A program made the position numbers and the translations under genes. This document shows, one piece after another, positions 5,891 to 12,651 of a DNA stretch of 12,651 bases. This DNA comes from DATGHS01 sp035307785. GTDB lineage: Bacteria; Planctomycetota; Planctomycetia; Gemmatales; Gemmataceae. The stretch spans positions 1 through 12,651 of the forward strand of contig DATGHS010000037.1 of the NCBI GenBank assembly GCA_035307785.1, in the 5' to 3' direction. The notes under the pieces are model-generated. The model was not told the DNA's origin. It worked only from the letters and a program-made list of their open reading frames with translations, and did not search any database. Within the stretch, counting starts at the first letter, position 1. The number at the start of each line of letters is the position of its first letter.

Positions 5891-8512
5891 ATGACTCGTG
5901 GATTCGTTTTCACTCTCTTTGCACTTTCGCTGCTAACAACGGTCGGCCGTGCCGAGCCAATTGCCTTTATTCATGCCCGCATTCTGCCGGGTAATGGGCC
6001 CGCCATCGACGACGGCGTCCTCGTCATCGACGGCGGCAAGATTCTCGCCGTCGCCGAATTTTCCAAAGTCGCTATTGCTGATCGCGTCGAAAAGCGCGAC
6101 GCCACCGGGCTGACCATCATCCCCGGCCTGGTCGATACCCATTCGCACATCGGCATCTATCCCCGCCCCGCGGTGCCGGCCCACAGCGACGGCAATGAGA
6201 TGAGCGGCCCCGTCCAGCCCGGCCTGCGGGCCATCGACGCGATCTGGCCCGACGATCCCGGCATCCGCATGGCCCGGGCCGGCGGCATCACCACCGCCAA
6301 CATCATGCCCGGCAGCGGCAACGCCATCGGCGGGCAAACGCTCTATGTAAAACTCCGCGGCAACACCATTGAGGAAATGCGCATCATTCCTGGCACCGTC
6401 CTCGGCGGCTTGAAAATGGCCAACGGCGAGAATCCGAAAGGATATGGCCGCAGAAGCCAGGCCCCGTACACGCGCATGAAAGTGGCCGCCCTCCAGCGCG
6501 AACAGTTCGCGAAAGCACGTGACTACCAACAGAAATGGGCGGCCTACAAGAAAGCCGTGGCCGATGGCAAATCGGCCACCCCACCGGAGAAGGACACCTC
6601 GCTGGAACCGCTCGTGGAAGTGCTGGAACGCAAGCGCACCGTGCATTTCCACAGCCACCGGGCTGACGATCTGATGACCGCGATGCGCATTGCCGAGGAA
6701 TTCGGCTTCGAGCTAGTCCTACAACATGCGACCGAAGGCTACCGCATTGCTGAAGAAATCGCGAAGCGCAAGATCCCCTGCTCGCTCACGCTCGTGGACA
6801 GCCCCGGCGGCAAACCGGAAGTGATGAATCTGATCGAAGAGAATGCCGCGCTTCTGAACAAGGCCGGTGTGCTCGTGGCCATTAACACCGATGACTTTAT
6901 CACTGAATCGCGCTTCCTCTTGCGCACTGGCGCCGTCGCCGTCCGCGGCGGGATGCCGGAAATGGATGCGCTGAAGGCGCTGACGATCAACCCCGCCAAG
7001 ATGCTCCACCTCGACGGCCGGCTAGGCTCGCTGGAAAAAGGCAAAGACGCCGACTTCGTGATCCTCTCCGGCTCGCCCTTTAGTGTCTACACGCAGGTGC
7101 TGGAAACCTGGATCGACGGCAAACCGGAGTTCCAGCGCGCGAAGCCGAAGGATTGGTCCTATCAGGCCGGCGGTTATGCGCTGGAACAGAGCCGGCTGCC
7201 GAAAGTCCCTTCCGCCCTGAAGCCGCTCGCGGCTGTTCAAATTCCTGCGGCCGTAGCACAACCAGGCCAGGCCAGGCTGGGCCGATATGCGATCCGCGCC
7301 GGCCGAATTTACACGGTGACTAACGGTGTTATCACCGACGGCGTCATTCTGATCGAAGACGGCAAGATTCTCACCGTGGGCAAGGCGGACGAGGTTCAGA
7401 TTCCCGCGGGCTCGCGCATCGTCACGGCCGCCGAGGTCACGCCCGGTCTCATCGACGCCCACACCGTGGTCGGCCTGGGCGGCGCTTTGAACACACCGGC
7501 TGATCAGGATCAGGACGAATCGAGCGATCCCAACCAGGCCGACCTGCGCGTGCTCGACAGCTTCAACACCGAAGAAGCGCTGCTCGAATTCCTACGGCAA
7601 AACGGGATCACTACGGTGCATGCCATGCCAGGCCGGGTAAACGTCTTCGCCGGTCAGACCGGCGTCTTTCACACCTACGGCACGACAGTGGAGAAGGCGA
7701 AATTGCGCTTCCCGGCCGGAATTCTCGTCAATCTTGGTGAGGTACCCAAGGCCGCGTATCCGAATAAGACGCCCCTCACCCGCATGGCCGTGGCGGGGTT
7801 GGTGCGCAACACTTTTACCCAAGCCAAGGAATACGCCCGCAAGCGCGCCGACGACCCGGCCAAGACGCCGCATAATCTCAAGTTCGATGCCCTCGAGCCC
7901 GCGCTTGCGAAGAAGCTACCAGTCATCTTCAGCGCCCACCGGGCCGATGATATCATGACCGGCCTGCGGCTCGCCAAGGAATTCGAGTTGAATCCAATCC
8001 TCGATCTCTGCACCGAAGGCTATCTCATTTCCGACGAGATTTCGAAAGAAAAAGCGCCGGTAATCGTGCATCCCGCCATGCAGCGGATCGCCAGCTCGAT
8101 GGAGACGGTCAATAGCTTTACGGGCAACGCCGGCTTCCTGGCCGACAAGGGCATTCCTATCGCGCTGGGCACCGGCTACGAGGGCTACGTGCCGAAGACG
8201 CGCGTGCTGCGCTTCGAGATGGGCATCGCCGCGGTCAACGGCCTCGGCCGCGAGCGCGCCATCAAGGCCGCCACGCTTGATGCCGCCAAGCTGCTGCAAA
8301 TCGATGACCGCACTGGCAGCATCGAAAAAGGCAAAATGGCCGACCTGGTCCTTTACGACGGCGACCCGCTAGAAAACACCACGCACGTGATGTTCACCAT
8401 TATCGAAGGCAAGGTGGTGTACGACCGCGACGAGTATCTAAAGACGCCGTTTGCGAGAAGGGCACTGCCGCTCGCCACCGGAGGTGTGGGCTGCTGCATG
8501 GGGGAGTGGTAG
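5891..8512 (+). CDS. Exported tandem amidohydrolase with a degenerate second half
   Basis: The protein has 873 residues. Residues 1-21 are a Sec signal peptide ending GRA. Two homologous amidohydrolase-superfamily units (imidazolonepropionase/dipeptidase-like) follow, about 24-415 and 463-855. Unit 1 keeps the expected metal ligands: H84-x-H86 (VDTHSHIG), a His in HFHSHRADD (H254 or H256), H279 (LQHATEGY) and D334 (NTDDF). Unit 2 aligns block for block but reads H524-x-V526, H683 (SAHRADD), L706 in place of H279, and G762 in place of D334, so it is probably catalytically dead. Both units end with the usual GxLEKGKxADxV / GSIEKGKMADLV block. The substrate is unknown; such enzymes hydrolyse C-N bonds in cyclic amides or peptides. 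GAGGAG at 5877-5882 supports the start. The C-terminus ends in an unusual Gly/Cys-rich tail (GGVGCCMGEW). Confidence 0.93.
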   Translation: MTRGFVFTLFALSLLTTVGRAEPIAFIHARILPGNGPAIDDGVLVIDGGKILAVAEFSKVAIADRVEKRDATGLTIIPGLVDTHSHIGIYPRPAVPAHSDGNEMSGPVQPGLRAIDAIWPDDPGIRMARAGGITTANIMPGSGNAIGGQTLYVKLRGNTIEEMRIIPGTVLGGLKMANGENPKGYGRRSQAPYTRMKVAALQREQFAKARDYQQKWAAYKKAVADGKSATPPEKDTSLEPLVEVLERKRTVHFHSHRADDLMTAMRIAEEFGFELVLQHATEGYRIAEEIAKRKIPCSLTLVDSPGGKPEVMNLIEENAALLNKAGVLVAINTDDFITESRFLLRTGAVAVRGGMPEMDALKALTINPAKMLHLDGRLGSLEKGKDADFVILSGSPFSVYTQVLETWIDGKPEFQRAKPKDWSYQAGGYALEQSRLPKVPSALKPLAAVQIPAAVAQPGQARLGRYAIRAGRIYTVTNGVITDGVILIEDGKILTVGKADEVQIPAGSRIVTAAEVTPGLIDAHTVVGLGGALNTPADQDQDESSDPNQADLRVLDSFNTEEALLEFLRQNGITTVHAMPGRVNVFAGQTGVFHTYGTTVEKAKLRFPAGILVNLGEVPKAAYPNKTPLTRMAVAGLVRNTFTQAKEYARKRADDPAKTPHNLKFDALEPALAKKLPVIFSAHRADDIMTGLRLAKEFELNPILDLCTEGYLISDEISKEKAPVIVHPAMQRIASSMETVNSFTGNAGFLADKGIPIALGTGYEGYVPKTRVLRFEMGIAAVNGLGRERAIKAATLDAAKLLQIDDRTGSIEKGKMADLVLYDGDPLENTTHVMFTIIEGKVVYDRDEYLKTPFARRALPLATGGVGCCMGEW

Positions 8513-8533
8513 TGCTAGCAGCGCCGCACATCT

Positions 8534-8546
8534 GTCAGCGCCGCGC
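8534..8546 (+). repeat. Degenerate partial copy of the palindrome arm
   Basis: GTCAGCGCCGCGC differs at one base from the first 13 nt of the repeat arm (GTCAGAGCCGCGC) and lies 4 nt before the complete palindrome. A further AGCGCCGCAC at 8519-8528 is vaguely similar. Both may be decayed REP half-sites. Confidence 0.5.
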
Positions 8547-8550
8547 TTTT

Positions 8551-8614
8551 GTCAGAGCCGCGCACGAAGTAAGCGGAGTAACGTTACTCCGCTTACTTCG
8601 TGCGCGGCTCTGAC
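8551..8614. repeat. Perfect 64-bp palindrome (REPIN-like), upstream copy
   Basis: The 32-nt arm 8551-8582 is the exact reverse complement of 8583-8614 with no spacer. The outer 26 nt of each arm begin GTCAGAGCCGCGCACG and end AAGTAAGCGG. The same 26 nt recur in both arms of the palindrome at 9159-9222, while the inner 6 nt (AGTAAC) are unique to this copy. Transcribed, it would give a very stable hairpin 38 nt after the amidohydrolase stop and could reduce read-through, but it lacks a T-tract. Confidence 0.95.
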
Positions 8615-8637
8615 GGGTTCGTTTGAGGATGATTGTT

Positions 8638-9180
8638 ATGCCAGACGAACCGCTTGCGTACTTTGTTACCTTTACCTGCTACGGCACCTGGCTTCACGGC
8701 GACGAACGCGGTTCTGTCGATCTTCCGCATAACCAATACGGAACGGATTTTCTGCCATCAGACCAAGAAACGCGAGAACAGATTCGTTCTGCAATGAGAG
8801 ATCCACCCTACTTTCTGGACGAAGTGCGGCGGACGATTGTACTGCGAGCAATTCTCGAATTGGTCAAGACCAAGCGATGGCAACTATTCGCCATACACGT
8901 TAGGTCGAATCATGTTCATATTGTGGTAAAGGCAACTCAATTGATCGAGCGCGTAATGAATGATTGCAAATCCATCGCCAGCCGTGATCTGAATCTCGCT
9001 TTTCCCGAGGAACGCGATCGCAAACGTTGGACCCGTCGCGGCAGCACCCGATATTTGTGGACAAACGAGCAACTGGAACAGAAGATAGATTACGTCTTGA
9101 ATCAACAGGGTGCGCCAATGGCGCGATACCCAGAACAAGCCGAATCGTCGAATAGTCCGTCAGAGCCGCGCACGAAGTAA
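8638..9180 (+). CDS. IS200-like / REP-associated tyrosine (Y1) transposase
   Basis: The protein has 180 residues. ATG 8638 is chosen because TGAGGA (8624-8629) lies 8 nt upstream; ATG 8629 and TTG 8623 in the same frame overlap that site. The N-terminus (YFVTFTCYGTWLHGDERG) fits the first strand of Y1 transposases found as single genes in planctomycetes. The HUH motif is H92-V-H94 in SNHVHIVV, which binds the metal. Y152 in KIDYVLNQQG is the likely nucleophile that joins to the DNA 5' end. Length is as expected for a RAYT. Residues 175-180 (SEPRTK) and the TAA stop are encoded inside the downstream palindrome, so the C-terminus is supplied by the repeat. The gene is AT-richer by eye than both neighbours, consistent with transfer. 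It appears intact and possibly active. Confidence 0.9.
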   Translation: MPDEPLAYFVTFTCYGTWLHGDERGSVDLPHNQYGTDFLPSDQETREQIRSAMRDPPYFLDEVRRTIVLRAILELVKTKRWQLFAIHVRSNHVHIVVKATQLIERVMNDCKSIASRDLNLAFPEERDRKRWTRRGSTRYLWTNEQLEQKIDYVLNQQGAPMARYPEQAESSNSPSEPRTK

Positions 9181-9222
9181 GCGGCGCAATGTCTCGCCGC
9201 TTACTTCGTGCGCGGCTCTGAC
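9159..9222. repeat. Imperfect-centre palindrome (REPIN-like), downstream copy
   Basis: The arm 9159-9186 is the exact reverse complement of 9195-9222, with the 8-nt loop CAATGTCT between. The outer 26 nt are identical to those of the upstream palindrome; the next two (CG) and the loop differ. The left arm overlaps the end and stop codon of the transposase gene. The right arm ends 19 nt before the ATG of the next gene, so the hairpin would sit in that gene's leader. Confidence 0.95.
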
Positions 9223-9241
9223 AAAAACACGAGCCTTCGCC

Positions 9242-12200
9242 ATGTACCGCAAACTCGCCGCACTCGCGTTCTTGCTTTCTTTTCTCTCCGTCGCCCGTGC
9301 CGGCGATGGCAATCGCCTCACCTACCTCGACGAGAACAACCCGTACTACCCCAATCGCAACTTCCCAAAGCTCACCACGCCCATGTGGGTGGGCGAAGAC
9401 GGCGTTGAGGCGGTGGTCATCATCGCCATCGACGACATGCGCGGGCACGAGAAATGGGAAACCTTCCTGCGGCCCATCCTCAATCGTTTGAAAAAGATCG
9501 ATGGCCGGGCGCCGGTCAGCATCATGACCTGCCAAATCGACCCGAAAGACCCGCACTTGCAGACCTGGCTCAAGGAAGGCGTGAGCCTGGAGTGCCACAC
9601 CATTGACCACCCCTGCCCGCTGCTCAAAGACGGCGACTTCGCCAAGGCCAAATCAACCTACGACCGCTGCGTGGACATAATGAACGAAATCCCCGGCAAC
9701 AAGCCGGTGGCGTTCCGCATGCCCTGCTGTGATTCGCTCAATACAGTGAGCCCGAGGTTTTACGCCGAGATCTTCAACAAGACTACGCCGAAGGGGAATT
9801 TCCTGCAAATCGACAGTTCCGTCTTCAACATCATCACGGCCAACGATTCGGAGTTGCCGCGCGAACTGGTGTTGGAGCCCGACGGCACCGAGCGCTTCCG
9901 TAAGTACATTCCGCCGGGCAAATCGTTTGTGAACACGATTGAAGATTACCCGTACCCGTACGTCATCAACCGGCTCTGCTGGGAGTTCCCGTGCATGACG
10001 CCCAGCGACTGGGAGGGCTTCAACCTGCTCAAGGCGGGCCACCCGAAGCTGCTCCAGGACTGGAAGGCCGCCCTGGATGCCGTGGTCCTGAAGAAGGGAG
10101 TGTTCACCATGGTCTGCCACCCCTACGGCTGGAGCACGCCGGAGCAGCACGTGGAGCTCATCGACTACGCGCAGCAGAAGTACGGGAAGAAGGTGAAGTT
10201 CCTGACATTCAAGGAAGCGCTCGAGCGATTGGAGAAGAACGTGCTTGGGGGTATTCCGACCCGTGACCTGACCGGCGCTGATAATGGAGTACGTCGAATT
10301 GAGGCACGTGAGGTTGGGGCTGCCACTTTAAGAACGTTTGCGGTGCTCGAACAGAAAGGCGACCGTAATGAAATCCTGCTTCGATTGTGGGATGAAAAGA
10401 ATGGGAAATGGCGGTCGATTACCTCGACTCCTCCGGCGAACCGCCCATATGACGCGTACCCTATAGTTCGATGGCTACGTGGCGGATTTGGGCCCTACAG
10501 GCGGGCCTGCCTCGCCCGTAATGGCGATGAACAGGCGCTCTTCTATTTTTCTGGTGAAACGCTCAAGACTGAGAAGGCCAAATTCGGCCTCCCTCCAGGC
10601 GCAATCGTTAGCGATGTCGAATCCGATCATGGTTTACGTCTCATCGACATCGACGAAGACGGCTTCCCCGACATCGTTTTCTCCAACGAAAAAGAATACG
10701 GCATCTACCTTTTCACCGACATGGAGCATGGCTGGTCGCGGAAGGTGATGGCGGGCAAGCAGGGCGAGCCGGGGGCGTTGCCGCCGATTGCCATCAACGG
10801 CAAAGACAACGGCTTCTTCGTCCATTCGCGGTCGCTGTGGTGGCAGAACGAACACACGGCCATGCTCAAGGACCTGGTGGACCGCCGCTCGTTCAACGAT
10901 CTGCTCATGAACGTCGAGCCGCAGGCGAAGAAGCCGGAGCAATCGGCCAAGTGCCTGCAAGCCCGGCCCGGCTTTCGGGTGGAACTGATGGCCGCCGAGC
11001 CGCTGGTGCAGTCGCCGATCTCGTTCGCCTTCGGGCCGGATGGCAAGCTGTGGGTGGTGGAGATGCATGACTACCCGCTAAACAAAGGCGGCTCCAAGAT
11101 CAAATTCCTGGAAAGCACCAAGGGCGACGGCAAATACGACAAGGCGACGACGTTCCTCGATGGCCTGACCCTGCCCACCGGGGTGCTGCCGTGGCGTGAC
11201 GGCATCATCGTCACTTGTGCGCCGGACATTTTCTTTGTCGAAAACAAAGACGGGAAACCCGGAAAGAAAACGGTGCTGTACACGGGCTTCAAGGAAGGCA
11301 ACCCGCAGCATCGGGTGAATGGCCTCGTGTGGGGCCTGGACAATTGGCTGTACGTCGCCAATGGAGATAGCGGTGGAAAGATCGTGAGCACGCAGCGCAA
11401 GCAAGTGCCGCCCGTCGATTTCGGCGGCCGCGATTTGCGCATCCGCCCGGACACTGGCGAAATCGAAACCGTCACCGGCGGCACGCAGTATGGCCGCAGT
11501 CGCGACGATTGGGGCAACTGGTTCGGCGGCAACAACAGCAACCCGGTCTGGCATTACGTGCTGCCGGATCATTATCTGAAGCGCAATCCGCATTATGCCG
11601 CGCCGAAGGTGCGCGCCGATGTGCCGGCAGTGCCCGGGGTCGCTCCGGTGTATCCGCGCAGCCGGACTTTGCCGAGATTCAACGATCCGTTTGCGTTCAA
11701 TCGCTTCACCTCTGCGAATAGCCCGATTGTGTATCGGGATGAGTTGTACTACCCGAGCACGCAGCGCGAGCAAGTGCCCGCATGGACCTTTGTCAGCGAG
11801 CCTGTGCATGACCTCGTGCATCGCGAATTCATGGTCCCCGAAGGCGCGACATTCAAGAGCCGGCGCGCAGCAGATGAGATGCAGTCCGAATTCCTCGCAT
11901 CCAGCGACAACTGGTTCCGGCCGACCATGCTGCAAACCGGGCCGGATGGCTGTGTGTGGGTTTGCGACATGTACCGGGCCGTGATTGAGCATCCGGAGTG
12001 GATTCCCAAGGATTGGCAAAAGCGTCTCGACCTGCGGGCCGGCTCCGACATGGGCCGAATCTACCGCATCGTGCCGGTCGGCGTGGAACCGCGGCCGATT
12101 CCGCGACTCGACAAGCTCGACAGCGCGGGGCTGGTCGCGGCACTCGATTCGCCCAACGGCTGGCAGCGTGATACGGCGCAAATGATGTTGCTGTGGAAGA

Positions 12201-12651
12201 ATGACCCAGCGGTCGTGACAACGCTCGAAAAACTCGCAATCATGACAGAACGTCCATTGTGCCGGTTGCACGCGCTCTGCACTCTGGATGGAATGAATGC
12301 ACTGAAGCCCAAAACGGTGCAAGAGGCATTGAAGGATGAGCATCCCGGCGTTCGCCGGCATGCGCTTCGACTTAGCGAGCGCTTCCTGAAGGACAATGCG
12401 GAGCTTGCGAATGCAGTAGCGAATTTCCCCATCGAAGCCGACGGACAGGTTCGCTTGCAACTCGCCTTTACCCTGGGCGAATGCCCCGACCCGCAAGCGC
12501 CGCAAGCGTTAGCCAAGCTGGCCGTGGTTGCCGGCGATGACCCGTTCATCCGCTCGGCCATCATGAGTTCGATCAATTCGAAGAATCTGGAGCCGGTCTT
12601 CCGCGCGATCGTCGAAGACAAAAAGGGCGCAGCGACGAAGTGGTTTGATTC
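9242..12651 (+). CDS. Exported polysaccharide-deacetylase-like / PVC-type membrane-bound dehydrogenase fusion (3' end outside window)
   Basis: I translated this frame codon by codon from ATG 9242 to the window edge: 1136 codons, no stop. Residues 1-20 are a signal peptide (ARA cleavage). About 50-330 is NodB-like: D64-D65 (AIDD), H119-x3-H123 (HTIDH), R159-x-P161, H293 (VCHPYG), the metal and active-site pattern of polysaccharide deacetylases. DIDEDGFPD at 469-477 is a calcium-loop-like FG-GAP/VCBS motif. About 575-945 is the Pirellula/Verrucomicrobium membrane-bound dehydrogenase domain (TIGR02604): FRVELMAAEPLVQSP, LWVVEMHDYP, DDWGNWFGGNN, GRIYRIV at 938-944. From about 955 helical HEAT-like repeats begin; a cytochrome c CxxCH domain commonly follows in this family but lies outside. 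There is no clear ribosome site, and the repeat ends only 19 nt upstream. Function: probably carbohydrate modification plus sugar oxidation, inferred. Confidence 0.88.
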   Translation, partial: MYRKLAALAFLLSFLSVARAGDGNRLTYLDENNPYYPNRNFPKLTTPMWVGEDGVEAVVIIAIDDMRGHEKWETFLRPILNRLKKIDGRAPVSIMTCQIDPKDPHLQTWLKEGVSLECHTIDHPCPLLKDGDFAKAKSTYDRCVDIMNEIPGNKPVAFRMPCCDSLNTVSPRFYAEIFNKTTPKGNFLQIDSSVFNIITANDSELPRELVLEPDGTERFRKYIPPGKSFVNTIEDYPYPYVINRLCWEFPCMTPSDWEGFNLLKAGHPKLLQDWKAALDAVVLKKGVFTMVCHPYGWSTPEQHVELIDYAQQKYGKKVKFLTFKEALERLEKNVLGGIPTRDLTGADNGVRRIEAREVGAATLRTFAVLEQKGDRNEILLRLWDEKNGKWRSITSTPPANRPYDAYPIVRWLRGGFGPYRRACLARNGDEQALFYFSGETLKTEKAKFGLPPGAIVSDVESDHGLRLIDIDEDGFPDIVFSNEKEYGIYLFTDMEHGWSRKVMAGKQGEPGALPPIAINGKDNGFFVHSRSLWWQNEHTAMLKDLVDRRSFNDLLMNVEPQAKKPEQSAKCLQARPGFRVELMAAEPLVQSPISFAFGPDGKLWVVEMHDYPLNKGGSKIKFLESTKGDGKYDKATTFLDGLTLPTGVLPWRDGIIVTCAPDIFFVENKDGKPGKKTVLYTGFKEGNPQHRVNGLVWGLDNWLYVANGDSGGKIVSTQRKQVPPVDFGGRDLRIRPDTGEIETVTGGTQYGRSRDDWGNWFGGNNSNPVWHYVLPDHYLKRNPHYAAPKVRADVPAVPGVAPVYPRSRTLPRFNDPFAFNRFTSANSPIVYRDELYYPSTQREQVPAWTFVSEPVHDLVHREFMVPEGATFKSRRAADEMQSEFLASSDNWFRPTMLQTGPDGCVWVCDMYRAVIEHPEWIPKDWQKRLDLRAGSDMGRIYRIVPVGVEPRPIPRLDKLDSAGLVAALDSPNGWQRDTAQMMLLWKNDPAVVTTLEKLAIMTERPLCRLHALCTLDGMNALKPKTVQEALKDEHPGVRRHALRLSERFLKDNAELANAVANFPIEADGQVRLQLAFTLGECPDPQAPQALAKLAVVAGDDPFIRSAIMSSINSKNLEPVFRAIVEDKKGAATKWFD

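Larger units (their letters stand above)
8551..9222 (+). mobile_element. REPIN/RAYT-type unit: Y1 transposase gene between two palindromes
   Basis: A single Y1-type transposase gene is bounded on each side by a long perfect palindrome built from the same 26-nt arm, four copies in all (8551-8576, 8589-8614 inverted, 9159-9184, 9197-9222 inverted). The flanks mirror each other: TTTT precedes the left palindrome and AAAA follows the right one, while the inner edges read CTGACGG and CCGTCAG, so the two palindromes face opposite ways. IS200-like and RAYT systems make no target duplication, and none is seen. No second gene (TnpB-like) is present. Removing the unit would leave 38 + 19 nt between two large exported-protein genes. 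Structure is certain; mobility is inferred. Confidence 0.8.

Noticed and set aside
5933..6658. 241-residue minus-strand frame opposite the amidohydrolase
   Set aside because: The + strand carries the signal peptide and metal-ligand motifs here; the minus frame is explained by high GC and coding bias.
8551..8614. Intrinsic terminator of the amidohydrolase gene
   Set aside because: The hairpin is strong but followed by GGGTTCG rather than a T-run. Its arms recur on the other side of the transposase gene, which marks it as an element repeat first.
8551..9222. CRISPR-like repeat arrangement
   Set aside because: There are only two repeat blocks, more than 500 nt apart with a gene between them, and no regular spacers or cas genes.
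11078..12505. 475-residue open frame on the minus strand
   Set aside because: It is the complement of the dehydrogenase gene in a GC-rich region. The + strand shows clear family motifs across the same stretch, while the minus translation is rich in H, R and A with no recognisable domain.
9242..12651. Frameshift or pseudogene between the deacetylase and dehydrogenase parts
   Set aside because: Codon-by-codon reading shows one uninterrupted frame; the missing stop is due to the window edge.

Overview
The window looks like a chromosomal segment of a planctomycete, probably of the Gemmata/Pirellula type. The evidence is family content: a TIGR03000 domain (a planctomycete-associated exported module), a PVC-type membrane-bound dehydrogenase domain (the Pirellula/Verrucomicrobium TIGR02604 type), and an exported tandem amidohydrolase. 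The DNA is mostly GC-rich, and every gene I can support lies on the + strand. I see no tRNA, rRNA, CRISPR array, riboswitch or plasmid/phage core gene.

Region 1 (56-3406): an exported TIGR03000 + SAM-methyltransferase protein with a KVEP repeat linker, a PYROXD2/phytoene-desaturase-like FAD oxidoreductase 40 nt downstream, and a very acidic protein of unknown function. Region 2 (3432-4449): three small genes in more AT-rich DNA. They are a membrane-anchored protein with a BamE/SmpA-like motif and two unknown small proteins; a 20-bp tandem duplication sits over the ribosome binding region of the second. Region 3 (4489-5792): a two-cluster ferredoxin-like protein with an unfamiliar N-terminal domain, then an addiction-module antitoxin-like gene with no toxin beside it.

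Region 4 (5891-12651): two large exported proteins. The first is an 873-residue amidohydrolase made of two homologous halves, the second of which has lost most metal-ligand positions. The second is an open frame from 9242 to the window edge (at least 1136 residues). It joins a NodB-like polysaccharide-deacetylase module to a PVC-type dehydrogenase module and HEAT-like repeats. Because it has no stop codon inside the window it is easy to miss.

Between these two genes lies the most striking structure: a Y1 (IS200-like/RAYT) transposase gene bracketed by two perfect long palindromes, 8551-8614 and 9159-9222. They share the same 26-nt arm, which is therefore present four times. The last six codons and the stop codon of the transposase lie inside the downstream palindrome. 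Without this unit the two large genes would be under 60 nt apart, so it appears to have landed in a former operon. I interpret it as a REPIN/RAYT-type element. The sequence shows the structure directly; mobility is inferred.
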